Source of the DNA: Fidelibacterota bacterium
GTDB taxonomy: Bacteria > Marinisomatota > Marinisomatia > SCGC-AAA003-L08 > TMED6
Length of the DNA: 7,271 nt
NCBI GenBank assembly: GCA_014239355.1
Contig: JAAZYZ010000071.1
Span: 1-7,271 of the forward strand
Reading direction: 5' to 3'
The notes under the pieces were generated by a model. It ran no database searches. It was not told where the DNA came from and saw only the letters and a program-made list of their open reading frames with translations. The position numbers and the translations under genes were made by a program. Shown here piece after piece: positions 1 through 6,091 of this stretch. The stretch's first letter is position 1. Every line of letters starts with the position of its first letter.

Positions 1-119
1 ACTAATTGTTTTGCTATTTGAGCTCTAATTAATCTTCTAATTAGTTCTTCTGTTTTTCCACTAAACATGGGCCCACATATAACTTCAATCCAACCACTAT
101 TTTTAGTCATTAATGCCAT
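1..119 (-). CDS. tdk: Thymidine kinase (type II), N-terminal fragment cut by window edge
   Basis: This gene is partial: only the first 39 codons and part of the 40th are in the window, and the rest lies beyond position 1. The translation starts [17 protein letters not shown] and contains the Walker A loop GPMFSGKT at residues 16-23, followed by [15 protein letters not shown] at residues 24-38. This is the highly conserved start of tetrameric, zinc-containing type II thymidine kinases, which phosphorylate thymidine to dTMP with ATP in the cytoplasm (pyrimidine salvage). The catalytic and zinc-binding parts lie outside the window. I chose the ATG at 117-119, two bases past the uridine kinase stop; a second in-frame ATG at 108-110 is equally possible, and neither has a clear Shine-Dalgarno sequence. 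It is the third gene of the minus-strand operon with the M23 peptidase and udk. The family call is secure; the start is uncertain. Confidence 0.9.
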   Translation of the reverse strand, partial: MALMTKNSGWIEVICGPMFSGKTEELIRRLIRAQIAKQL

Positions 120-121
120 AT

Positions 122-742
122 CTAAATGTAATATTTTTTTATATTTGTTACAATGGCATCTATTGATATTTTGTTTTTTCCACCGTTTGGGACAATTAAA
201 TCAGCATAATCTTTAGTTGGCTTTACAAATTTCAGAAACATAGGTTTAACTGTATTATTATATTGTTCTGTAACACTTTCAATTGAACGAGCTCTTTTAT
301 TTACATCTCTTTTTATTCTTCTTAATAAACGTACATCACTAGGAGTATCTACAAATATTTTCATTGCCATTAAATCTCTAATATTTGAATTATATAATGC
401 TAAAATTCCCTCTAAAATTATAACTTTTACATTTTCCATTTTATTTGATTCATTTTTTTTTCTAGTATGAGTTTTATAATCATATAAAGGAGTATATATA
501 GTTTTATTATTTATAATATCTTTTAAATCGTTATATAATAAATCAAAATCAATTGCATCTGGATGATCAAAATTATTTTTTGCTCTTTCTTCAAAGGTTA
601 GATGCGATAAATCTTTATAATATGAATCAACTATAATTGATTGGACTTGTTCATTATCAATTTCTTTTAACACATTTTTTGCAAGCCTAGTTTTTCCTGA
701 ACCTGACCCACCTGCTATACCTATAATAAATACTTTTTTCAT
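122..742 (-). CDS. udk: Uridine kinase (uridine/cytidine monophosphokinase)
   Basis: This is a cytoplasmic P-loop kinase that phosphorylates uridine, and usually cytidine, to UMP/CMP with ATP or GTP in pyrimidine salvage. At 206 aa it is full length for bacterial Udk. Visible motifs are the Walker A loop GGSGSGKT at residues 11-18; DSYYKD at 39-44, whose Asp39 matches the catalytic Asp of the family; NFDHPDAID at 57-65; [10 protein letters not shown] at 85-94 in the nucleoside-binding part; EGILALY at 111-117; the Arg-rich LID-like stretch [13 protein letters not shown] at 141-153; and ADLIVPNGG at 180-188. All key positions look intact, so it should be active. Its ATG overlaps the TGA of the upstream M23 gene as ATGA (739-742), which points to translational coupling. 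Thymidine kinase follows after 2 nt, so two pyrimidine salvage kinases are co-transcribed. Phosphoribulokinase-like relatives are an unlikely alternative. Confidence 0.95.
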   Translation of the reverse strand: MKKVFIIGIAGGSGSGKTRLAKNVLKEIDNEQVQSIIVDSYYKDLSHLTFEERAKNNFDHPDAIDFDLLYNDLKDIINNKTIYTPLYDYKTHTRKKNESNKMENVKVIILEGILALYNSNIRDLMAMKIFVDTPSDVRLLRRIKRDVNKRARSIESVTEQYNNTVKPMFLKFVKPTKDYADLIVPNGGKNKISIDAIVTNIKKYYI

Positions 743-2931
743 TTAATAATAAAATTTCCTTTAATTACATTTAGATTTCCTACATTGTCTTTTACTTGTA
801 TATCTAATATATGCGTACCTTCTAATAAGTCTTCTTCAAAAAAGTAGAATACTTCTTTTCTATATGAATTATATTCAAACAATATAGGTTCATTATCAAT
901 TTTAATTGAAATATTATTTATATCTGAAATTCCAGATAAATCGTCATCAACCATAAATGATAATTTTTCTAAATCTTGAAATTTATATGTTGAATTAATA
1001 TTAGGGATTAAATTTTTAATTTTAGGAGGATTATCTTCTTTTATTAAACAAAATATTTCATTTGAAAGAACAGAAGTAGAATATCTTTTGTTATCATAAT
1101 TTGTTTTCAAATAATTCCATTCTTTATTTTTTTCATCATAGTAATATATTCCAATGCCTGACTCTTCTTTTATATATTCAAAATGAATATCTAATTCGTT
1201 TTTAAAAATTAAAGTTTTTGGCTCTAACATATAATTTTCTGACAGAAAATTTAAATTATTATTATTCATTTTTTTATAATCTGAAATCCAAATCAGCATA
1301 CTATCATTTATAAAATTGGTTATATTGTCTACAATAAAATTCCCCTTTTTTAAGTATAATCCTTGATTAGGATAAAAGATTGATGCATGAATATCTTGTT
1401 GGATACTTATTTCTGGCTTTGTTTCATACTGAATTTCTAATTTGGTAATATCATGAAAATCATCAAAGTTTATAATTTGTGTTGTTATTATATTTTGAGA
1501 AATTCTATTTGTTGGATAGGATAGAATAGTATCTTTTTTAATAATATTTATTTTCGAAGTATTATTTGAGAATTCATTTTCTTGGAATTGAATTAAGGCA
1601 CCATGTGTAAAAGTTTTAATATTAAAAATACCTTTTATAGAGTCTGTTTTTTTATTTTTACTATGATAATAATATTGATGTGTATTAAGACCATTAATAT
1701 TTTTTCCAGTTAAATTAAATACTGTAAAAGGTTCTTTTAGTGATTTTTTATCAATAGATATTTTATTATCCTGAATGTTAATAGATTCAAGTATTGTTCC
1801 ATCATATTTATTGCATACATTTAATTTGTGCTCACGTTGCTTATTTTGTTCATCAATTGTAAAAATAATCGAATTATCTATTTCTTTTATATTGTAAATA
1901 ATTTCTTCATTTTCATATGATGCAATTGTTCCGAATATAATAATACTATTATCATTTACATCTTTTGCTTTAATAATAATATTATGAATTCCTTCATCAA
2001 TTTCATATTCAGGCCATGATCTTTTATCAATAAATGATAAATTAGGTGTAGAGTTATATAAGTTATAAAATTTTTCTTGATAAGTTCGTTTTAAATTGTA
2101 ATTTCTTTCTTCTAAAACTAAATTTCCATCTGAAAAATTATGTTCTTTATATTCAACTTTATATTTTAATTCTCCATCAATAAATAGTTCTAAATTATAA
2201 AGTCCATAGTTAAAAGGTTGTTTATTTACTTTGTCTAGTATACTTAGTGATATCCCAAATTTTCCTATTACTGATATAGTATCAGAAATAAAGTATTCTG
2301 ATTTATTATTTTGTTTAATATCATAAAGCATGATATCAGAAAAATTATCAATTTTTGTTCTTTTTGTTTTAGGAATAATTGCTATTTTTTTTGGAATAGG
2401 AGCAATGTCGTCTTCTAGGTTATAAAAATTTAATAGTGGGTTTAAGCTAATATTATTTTTGTCTCTTATTTCAAAGTGTAAATGTGGACCAGATATAGTT
2501 CCTGTGTCTCCCGTATAACCAATAATTTCACCTTTTTTAACTCCAATTTCTTGTTTTTCAAAGTAGTGTTCAAAGACCTGAGAATTATAGTCATTTTTGA
2601 GAATATTAATAATATTATCTACTTCTGGTGAAAATTTATCTAAGTGAGCATATACTGCTAAGTTTCCATCTTCTAATCTTAAATAGAGTGTTTTTCCGTA
2701 TCCTTTATAATCTACTTTTATTTTTTCTATATAACCATCTTCAATAGCATAAGTTTCAAATCCTACTTTACCATAGGTTCTAATATCAATTCCAGCATGG
2801 TATCTTCTAGGTCTTTCTTCAGCAAAAAATGCAGTTATTGTTTTACTAGCATTGGTGGGCCATAAATAATCTTGTCCACAAAGGAAAAGATTAATAATTA
2901 TAAAATAGATTGAATAAGATAAATTTTTCAT
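739..2931 (-). CDS. Secreted M23 (LytM-type) zinc metallopeptidase with Ig-like C-terminal tail
   Basis: This is a 730-aa exported protein predicted to cut peptidoglycan cross-links. Residues 1-18 form a short export signal: one Lys, a hydrophobic run, then LFLC. Cys18 could be a lipidation site, but Leu at -1 is atypical of a lipobox. The peptidase domain spans about residues 25-170 and has the full M23 set: HxxxD (H45, D49) and the second His of HLH (H152) as zinc ligands, with H96 (YAHL) and H150 as the catalytic histidines. H96 and H150 are 54 residues apart because of a charged insert at about 101-130, a layout I associate with Bacteroidota-type M23 proteins. Residues 180-630 are beta-rich and of unrecognised family. 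Residues 635-730 look like a bacterial Ig-like domain (DDDLSGI, then VKDNVGN). The ATG at 2929-2931 is the first possible start and begins the signal peptide; no Shine-Dalgarno is seen. The gene leads the operon with udk and tdk. An active enzyme is inferred from the intact ligands; an LytM regulator is less likely. Confidence 0.88.
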   Translation of the reverse strand: MKNLSYSIYFIIINLFLCGQDYLWPTNASKTITAFFAEERPRRYHAGIDIRTYGKVGFETYAIEDGYIEKIKVDYKGYGKTLYLRLEDGNLAVYAHLDKFSPEVDNIINILKNDYNSQVFEHYFEKQEIGVKKGEIIGYTGDTGTISGPHLHFEIRDKNNISLNPLLNFYNLEDDIAPIPKKIAIIPKTKRTKIDNFSDIMLYDIKQNNKSEYFISDTISVIGKFGISLSILDKVNKQPFNYGLYNLELFIDGELKYKVEYKEHNFSDGNLVLEERNYNLKRTYQEKFYNLYNSTPNLSFIDKRSWPEYEIDEGIHNIIIKAKDVNDNSIIIFGTIASYENEEIIYNIKEIDNSIIFTIDEQNKQREHKLNVCNKYDGTILESINIQDNKISIDKKSLKEPFTVFNLTGKNINGLNTHQYYYHSKNKKTDSIKGIFNIKTFTHGALIQFQENEFSNNTSKINIIKKDTILSYPTNRISQNIITTQIINFDDFHDITKLEIQYETKPEISIQQDIHASIFYPNQGLYLKKGNFIVDNITNFINDSMLIWISDYKKMNNNNLNFLSENYMLEPKTLIFKNELDIHFEYIKEESGIGIYYYDEKNKEWNYLKTNYDNKRYSTSVLSNEIFCLIKEDNPPKIKNLIPNINSTYKFQDLEKLSFMVDDDLSGISDINNISIKIDNEPILFEYNSYRKEVFYFFEEDLLEGTHILDIQVKDNVGNLNVIKGNFIIK

Positions 2932-2938
2932 ATATAAT
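2910..2938 (+). promoter_or_regulatory. Candidate sigma70-type promoter for the 2991-4693 gene pair
   Basis: TTGAAT (2910-2915) is separated by 17 bp from a perfect TATAAT (2933-2938), which would place transcription start near 2945 and give a roughly 45-nt leader before the ATG at 2991. The -35 box lies inside the first codons of the divergent M23 gene. Chance matches are common in DNA this AT-rich, so only the combination of a perfect -10, ideal spacing and correct position argues for it. The minus-strand operon must also start from this 59-bp region or further right; the only minus-strand hints, TTTACA at 2976-2971 and TATAAG at 2946-2941, are badly spaced. Confidence 0.35.
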
Positions 2939-2990
2939 TACTTATAATCTAGTTAAAAAATAATGAAATTTGTAAATTATTCATCATTAT

Positions 2991-3512
2991 ATGAATTATT
3001 CTTTAAATATTAAAAAATTTTTCAGTAATACTGAGCCTGAGGATAATAAAACGAAATCTAATATTTCGATTTCAAATAAATCTTCTGGACCTAAGACTAT
3101 TTTAGTTCTTTTTCCATTTGAAGAAAATTTTTTTAGAGTTGCAAGTTATAGTTATAGAAACTTACCCTACGATAGAGATAATATTCAGTTTCATTATATA
3201 ATTAATAGAAATTTTAGTGATTCTTTCAGTTTGAGAAGAGGAAATATCCATAAAATGGATATTGATGATAAATTTATTATTCTTAATAAACATTCTTTAT
3301 TACTTCAATTAAGTAAGATTGATTTTGATATTATTATTGATTTAAATATTAATTATAATCAAAAAATGGAGGATTTTATATTGAAACAGGATTCAAATTA
3401 TAAAATTGGTTTTAAACATAAAAAATCTGATTTATTATATAATGTACAATTAGATATTTCAAAGTCTCAAATAGCAGAGAATGGTTATCAGAAAATTTTG
3501 GAATTAATATAA
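2991..3512 (+). CDS. Short protein resembling the N-terminal half of a GT9/heptosyltransferase
   Basis: I do not firmly recognise this 173-aa protein. There is no signal peptide or membrane segment. Residues 1-33 are polar, Lys/Ser/Asn-rich and probably disordered. A Rossmann-like start follows with TILVLFPF at 36-43. DFDIIIDLN at 111-119, YKIGF at 137-141 and LLYNVQLD at 148-155 recall the acceptor-side half of GT9 (heptosyltransferase) enzymes, which carry 'D-hydrophobic-DL', then '(R/K)IGF' and 'LYN' in that order. GT9 enzymes are about 350 aa, so the donor-binding C-terminal half would be missing. It also resembles the short Bacteroidota DUF6913-type proteins I recall with the same motif order. 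The stop shares one base with the next start (TAATG at 3510-3514), so it is probably translationally coupled to the GlmU-like gene and works in the same pathway. Catalysis is doubtful; a binding or scaffold role is a guess. Confidence 0.5.
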   Translation: MNYSLNIKKFFSNTEPEDNKTKSNISISNKSSGPKTILVLFPFEENFFRVASYSYRNLPYDRDNIQFHYIINRNFSDSFSLRRGNIHKMDIDDKFIILNKHSLLLQLSKIDFDIIIDLNINYNQKMEDFILKQDSNYKIGFKHKKSDLLYNVQLDISKSQIAENGYQKILELI

Positions 3513-4693
3513 TGAATATAATTATTTTTGAAGATTCAAATACAAATAATCTGAAGCCATTTTCAATTAATCATGCCTCCTTTGAAATCAAATGTGGACT
3601 TTATTCCAATTTAGAAAGAATTATCAATAATTTTAATAGTGATGATAGTTTTTATCTTATTGTTAGAGATGAATTAAAAGATTTGGTTCAAGAAAGGTTT
3701 CCAAGGTGTACAGTTAATCCTAAAAATCTTCCTAAGGGACTATATTTAAATGGTGCTGTTATATGGAATCAAGAACTTTTTAATAAAATTATGGCAGGTT
3801 CAGCATTTTCATCTTCAGGAAATTTAATTGCTTTCAAAAATGATGATAGTATAAGTATTGATAATATTAATGATGAAATTGAGAAAAAATCAAATATTAC
3901 TATTGAAATAGATGCAGACTACATATCCTATCTATGGGATTGTATAGATTTATTTAGTAAAATAGTCAATCTTGACAAAAAAAATTACTCTAATTTAGGC
4001 TCTTCTAGCATTGATGATAAAAATCTTATAAATAAAAATGATATTTTTATAGATCAGACGACTAATATCCAGATTGGTTGTATTTTAGATGCTTCAAATG
4101 GACCAATTATTTTAGGAAAAAATGTTACTATTGAAGCTGGTTCAATTTTAAAAGGGCCACTTTTTATAGATCAAAATTCAATCATTAGTAATGGAGCAAA
4201 ATTAAAAGGGAATATTTTAATTGGGCCTAATTGTAAAATAGGTGGAGAAATTACAAATACTATTTTTCATGGATATGCAAATAAAGTACATGATGGATTT
4301 TTAGGTAATAGTTATATTGGAGAATGGGTTAATCTAGGTGCGAATACAAACAATAGCAATTTGAAAAATAATTATGGTGATATAAAATTTCAATTTTCAG
4401 ATAAAACTATTGATACTAAAAGAACATTTCTTGGAGTTATGGTAGGAGATTTTACAAGAACAGGAATTAGCACAATGATTAATACGGGTTCTTATTTTGG
4501 TTTAGGTTGTAATATTTTTGGCGGTAACTTTCAAGAAAAGTATATTGAATCTTTTGCATGGGGGAAAGACTCAATAGTTGATTTTGATAAATTTATTAAT
4601 ACAATCAAAATCATGAAAGATAGAAGATCCCAAAAGCTATCTGACACTGAAATAAATCTTCTAAAGAAGATTTATCAAGCATTAAAAAAATAA
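3512..4693 (+). CDS. Alternative GlmU-type sugar-phosphate nucleotidyltransferase/acetyltransferase
   Basis: This 393-aa cytoplasmic protein has two parts. Residues 1-165 match the start of the divergent 'GlmU_N_2' type: MNIIIFEDSNTNNLKPFSIN, then ASFEIKCGLYSNLERI. They lack the classical LAAGxGTRM nucleotide loop of GlmU. Residues from about 175 to 345 form a left-handed beta-helix of hexapeptide repeats (for example GPIILGKNVTIEAGSILKG from 197). The segment H260, then GFLGNSYIGEWVNLGANT (262-279) and SNLKNNYGD (282-290), aligns with the acetyltransferase active site of GlmU, with H260 in the place of the catalytic His. The family is annotated as UDP-GlcNAc diphosphorylase/glucosamine-1-phosphate N-acetyltransferase (TIGR03991-like) and is found in Bacteroidota and relatives. 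It probably makes a UDP-amino sugar for peptidoglycan or LPS; the exact sugar is not evident. It overlaps the upstream gene by one base. I leave the symbol empty because it is not orthologous to classical glmU over its N-terminus. Confidence 0.82.
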   Translation: MNIIIFEDSNTNNLKPFSINHASFEIKCGLYSNLERIINNFNSDDSFYLIVRDELKDLVQERFPRCTVNPKNLPKGLYLNGAVIWNQELFNKIMAGSAFSSSGNLIAFKNDDSISIDNINDEIEKKSNITIEIDADYISYLWDCIDLFSKIVNLDKKNYSNLGSSSIDDKNLINKNDIFIDQTTNIQIGCILDASNGPIILGKNVTIEAGSILKGPLFIDQNSIISNGAKLKGNILIGPNCKIGGEITNTIFHGYANKVHDGFLGNSYIGEWVNLGANTNNSNLKNNYGDIKFQFSDKTIDTKRTFLGVMVGDFTRTGISTMINTGSYFGLGCNIFGGNFQEKYIESFAWGKDSIVDFDKFINTIKIMKDRRSQKLSDTEINLLKKIYQALKK

Positions 4694-4709
4694 ATAAATT
4701 TATTTATTT
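4688..4709. terminator. Perfect 22-bp AT palindrome after the GlmU-like gene, possible weak terminator
   Basis: AAATAAATAAA at 4688-4698 is followed at once by its exact complement TTTATTTATTT at 4699-4709, and the arms include the TAA stop at 4691-4693. Folded as RNA it would give about 9 A-U pairs around a 4-nt loop. With no G-C pairs it would be a weak hairpin, but it sits exactly where transcription of the gene pair might end and it is followed by a possible new promoter. It could equally be chance in low-complexity DNA or an AT-rich protein-binding site. Confidence 0.25.
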
Positions 4710-4719
4710 AATAATCTAC

Positions 4720-4748
4720 TTGTTTTATGTTGATTATTAAAATATATT
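4720..4748 (+). promoter_or_regulatory. Candidate promoter for the zinc-ribbon/DUF3467 pair
   Basis: TTGTTT (4720-4725) and TATATT (4743-4748) are 17 bp apart, giving a predicted start near 4755 and a leader of about 30 nt before the ATG at 4786. The -10 box matches 5 of 6 consensus bases and the -35 box 3 of 6. The 92-bp spacer here is the longest on the plus strand, which supports a separate transcription unit, but the base composition makes chance matches likely. Confidence 0.3.
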
Positions 4749-4772
4749 CTACCCTATTTTACAACATATTTT

Positions 4773-4777
4773 CGGAG
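4773..4777 (+). promoter_or_regulatory. Shine-Dalgarno site (CGGAG) of the zinc-ribbon gene
   Basis: CGGAG ends 8 nt before the ATG at 4786-4788, an ideal spacing. It is the only clear Shine-Dalgarno sequence in front of a gene in this window; the other visible starts have A/T-rich leaders or are coupled to an upstream stop. It fixes this start codon and suggests relatively strong translation. Confidence 0.6.
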
Positions 4778-4785
4778 AAAATTTA

Positions 4786-5181
4786 ATGGCATTTGAAGGG
4801 ATTATATGTCCAGTATGTTCTGGGTCTTTAAAAGAAGAAAACTTCTTAGGGGCTATAGCTTGCCCTCATTGTAATACTAAATTAAAACAAAAAAAATATT
4901 TAGCTTTTCTTGAGTTTTTAATAATGCAAGGTCTTGTTACAGATATTGATTTTTTTGATGAATCTATATATGGTCATGAAATTAAAAAATCTGAAACAGA
5001 GGAAGAATTATTAGATGAAACAATTCATGATGAGTATGAAGATAAAAGTGAAAAAATGGAATTTGTTGATGAAAAGCATCAATTAAAGGAAACTGATACT
5101 CAAGATGAAGAGTTTACAAAATGGAAGGGTATTGAAGAAGATTGGGAAGATTTTAATAAAAAAGATAATGATGGTAAATAG
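4786..5181 (+). CDS. Small zinc-ribbon protein with long acidic tail, function unknown
   Basis: This 131-aa protein carries an N-terminal zinc ribbon: CPVC at residues 8-11 and CPHC at 26-29, four Cys in two CPxC knuckles 14 residues apart, a classic tetra-Cys zinc site. A hydrophobic helix follows (YLAFLEFLIMQGLV, 38-51). Residues 65-131 are low in hydrophobics and rich in Glu/Asp, roughly 27 acidic to 11 basic residues, and are probably disordered. There is no signal or membrane segment, so it is cytoplasmic. Ribbons like this occur in nucleic-acid-binding and partner-binding proteins, so the family alone gives no function. Its TAG (5179-5181) abuts the ATG of the DUF3467 gene with no spacer, so the two are almost certainly co-translated. 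The acidic tail against the Lys-rich partner hints at a physical complex, which is inference. The start is supported by CGGAG 8 nt upstream. Confidence 0.75.
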   Translation: MAFEGIICPVCSGSLKEENFLGAIACPHCNTKLKQKKYLAFLEFLIMQGLVTDIDFFDESIYGHEIKKSETEEELLDETIHDEYEDKSEKMEFVDEKHQLKETDTQDEEFTKWKGIEEDWEDFNKKDNDGK

Positions 5182-5496
5182 ATGAAAGAAAAAAAGACCA
5201 AACAAATAAAAATTGAATTAAAAGAAGAGGTTGCTCAAGGTAATTATGTAAATTTACCAATCATTGGTTTTTCTCAGGCAGAGTTTATATTAGATTTTAT
5301 TAAAATTATTCCAGGAATCCCAAAGGCAGATGTAAAATCAAGAATGATTATGTCGCCTATGCATACTAAAAATTTATTATTATTATTAAATGCAAAAATT
5401 AAAGAATATGAAAAGAAGTTTGGTAAAATTCAATCTCCTAAAAAGAAAATTGAATCTCAGAATATTAAATTACCAGATGATGTTCTACCTAATTAA
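5182..5496 (+). CDS. DUF3467 family protein
   Basis: This 104-aa cytoplasmic protein matches the DUF3467 family along most of its length. The family features visible are the strand IKIELKEEVAQGNYVNL (9-25), the core FSQAEFILDFI (30-40) then PGIPKADVKSRMIMSP (44-59), and the helix HTKNLLLLLNAKIKEYEKKFG (61-81). The last 20 or so residues are a Lys/Pro-rich tail. The family is short, widespread in bacteria and has no established biochemical role that I know of. The protein is basic overall (about 20 Lys/Arg to 12 Asp/Glu), unlike its acidic zinc-ribbon neighbour, whose stop codon directly precedes this ATG. The 3' end overlaps that of the convergent PAP2 gene by 12 bp (5485-5496), so no separate terminator fits between them. 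The family assignment is fairly sure; the function is unknown. Confidence 0.82.
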   Translation: MKEKKTKQIKIELKEEVAQGNYVNLPIIGFSQAEFILDFIKIIPGIPKADVKSRMIMSPMHTKNLLLLLNAKIKEYEKKFGKIQSPKKKIESQNIKLPDDVLPN

Positions 5497-6069
5497 TTTC
5501 TCATAAAATTTTATTAATATAAAACCTATAATTAATCCAATACCACAACCTATTATTATATCTAAAGGATAGTGTACTCCTATATATACTCTAGATACAC
5601 TAATTAATACAGCTAGAGTTAAGAAATATTTTTTTTGTTGTCTATAGATATATGCTAATATAGTAGATAATGCCCATATATTGGATGAATGATTTGAAGG
5701 AAATGATTTTCTTGAGCTTTTTGTACTTTTGTATAATCCATCTTTATTTTTAGGGACATCTATTAATAAATTTATTTCATGTTCATCTATTACCATATAA
5801 GGACGCTGTCTAAGTTCTAAATCTTTTAATTTACTTCCAATTTGATCTGTTATTAATATTGATAAAGGGATTAGTATAATTAAACTCATTCTATTTTTTT
5901 TGTTTTTAAATATATAGAATAACCATAAAAATAATAAAGGAATAACAAACCATGGATTTTTATGACAATCATGAAAGAAAATAAAAATATAATTGAATAG
6001 CGGATTGCTTAGATTAGTATTTATAATATGGAATAGATATAAATCTAATTGTAAAATAAAATCAATCAT
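5485..6069 (-). CDS. PAP2-family membrane phosphatase
   Basis: This 194-aa integral membrane enzyme of the type 2 phosphatidic acid phosphatase family probably removes phosphate from a lipid phosphate or pyrophosphate (such as undecaprenyl-PP or phosphatidate) at the outer face of the inner membrane. All three signature motifs are intact: KX6RP (K82 to R89-P90), PSNH (124-127, His127 general acid/base) and SRX5HX3D (S159-R160, H166 nucleophile, D170). Hydrophobic segments lie at about 23-35, 39-54, 61-78, 128-142, 148-164 and 169-189, the usual six-helix layout. The stretch between motifs 1 and 2 (91-123) is a polar extracytoplasmic loop. The ATG at 6067-6069 follows the repeat-protein stop by 22 nt on the same strand, so they may be co-transcribed; no Shine-Dalgarno is evident. 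The substrate cannot be told from sequence, but recycling of the C55 carrier would fit the envelope genes nearby. Confidence 0.9.
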   Translation of the reverse strand: MIDFILQLDLYLFHIINTNLSNPLFNYIFIFFHDCHKNPWFVIPLLFLWLFYIFKNKKNRMSLIILIPLSILITDQIGSKLKDLELRQRPYMVIDEHEINLLIDVPKNKDGLYKSTKSSRKSFPSNHSSNIWALSTILAYIYRQQKKYFLTLAVLISVSRVYIGVHYPLDIIIGCGIGLIIGFILIKFYEKLIR

Positions 6070-6091
6070 AACTTATTATTGAATTGTTATT

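Noticed and set aside
2911..2931. Lipobox at Cys18 of the M23 peptidase
   Set aside because: The sequence before the Cys is LFL, and Leu at -1 is not typical of lipoprotein signal peptides. I keep it only as a possibility in the gene entry.
2941..2976. Minus-strand promoter for the M23-udk-tdk operon (TTTACA with TATAAG)
   Set aside because: The two boxes are 24 bp apart and no better pair was found in the 59-bp region. The promoter must be near here but cannot be placed.
5503..5514. ATAAAATTTTAT palindrome just after the DUF3467 stop as a terminator
   Set aside because: It is only 6 bp per arm, all A/T, has no loop, and lies within the PAP2 coding sequence. It is expected by chance in this composition.
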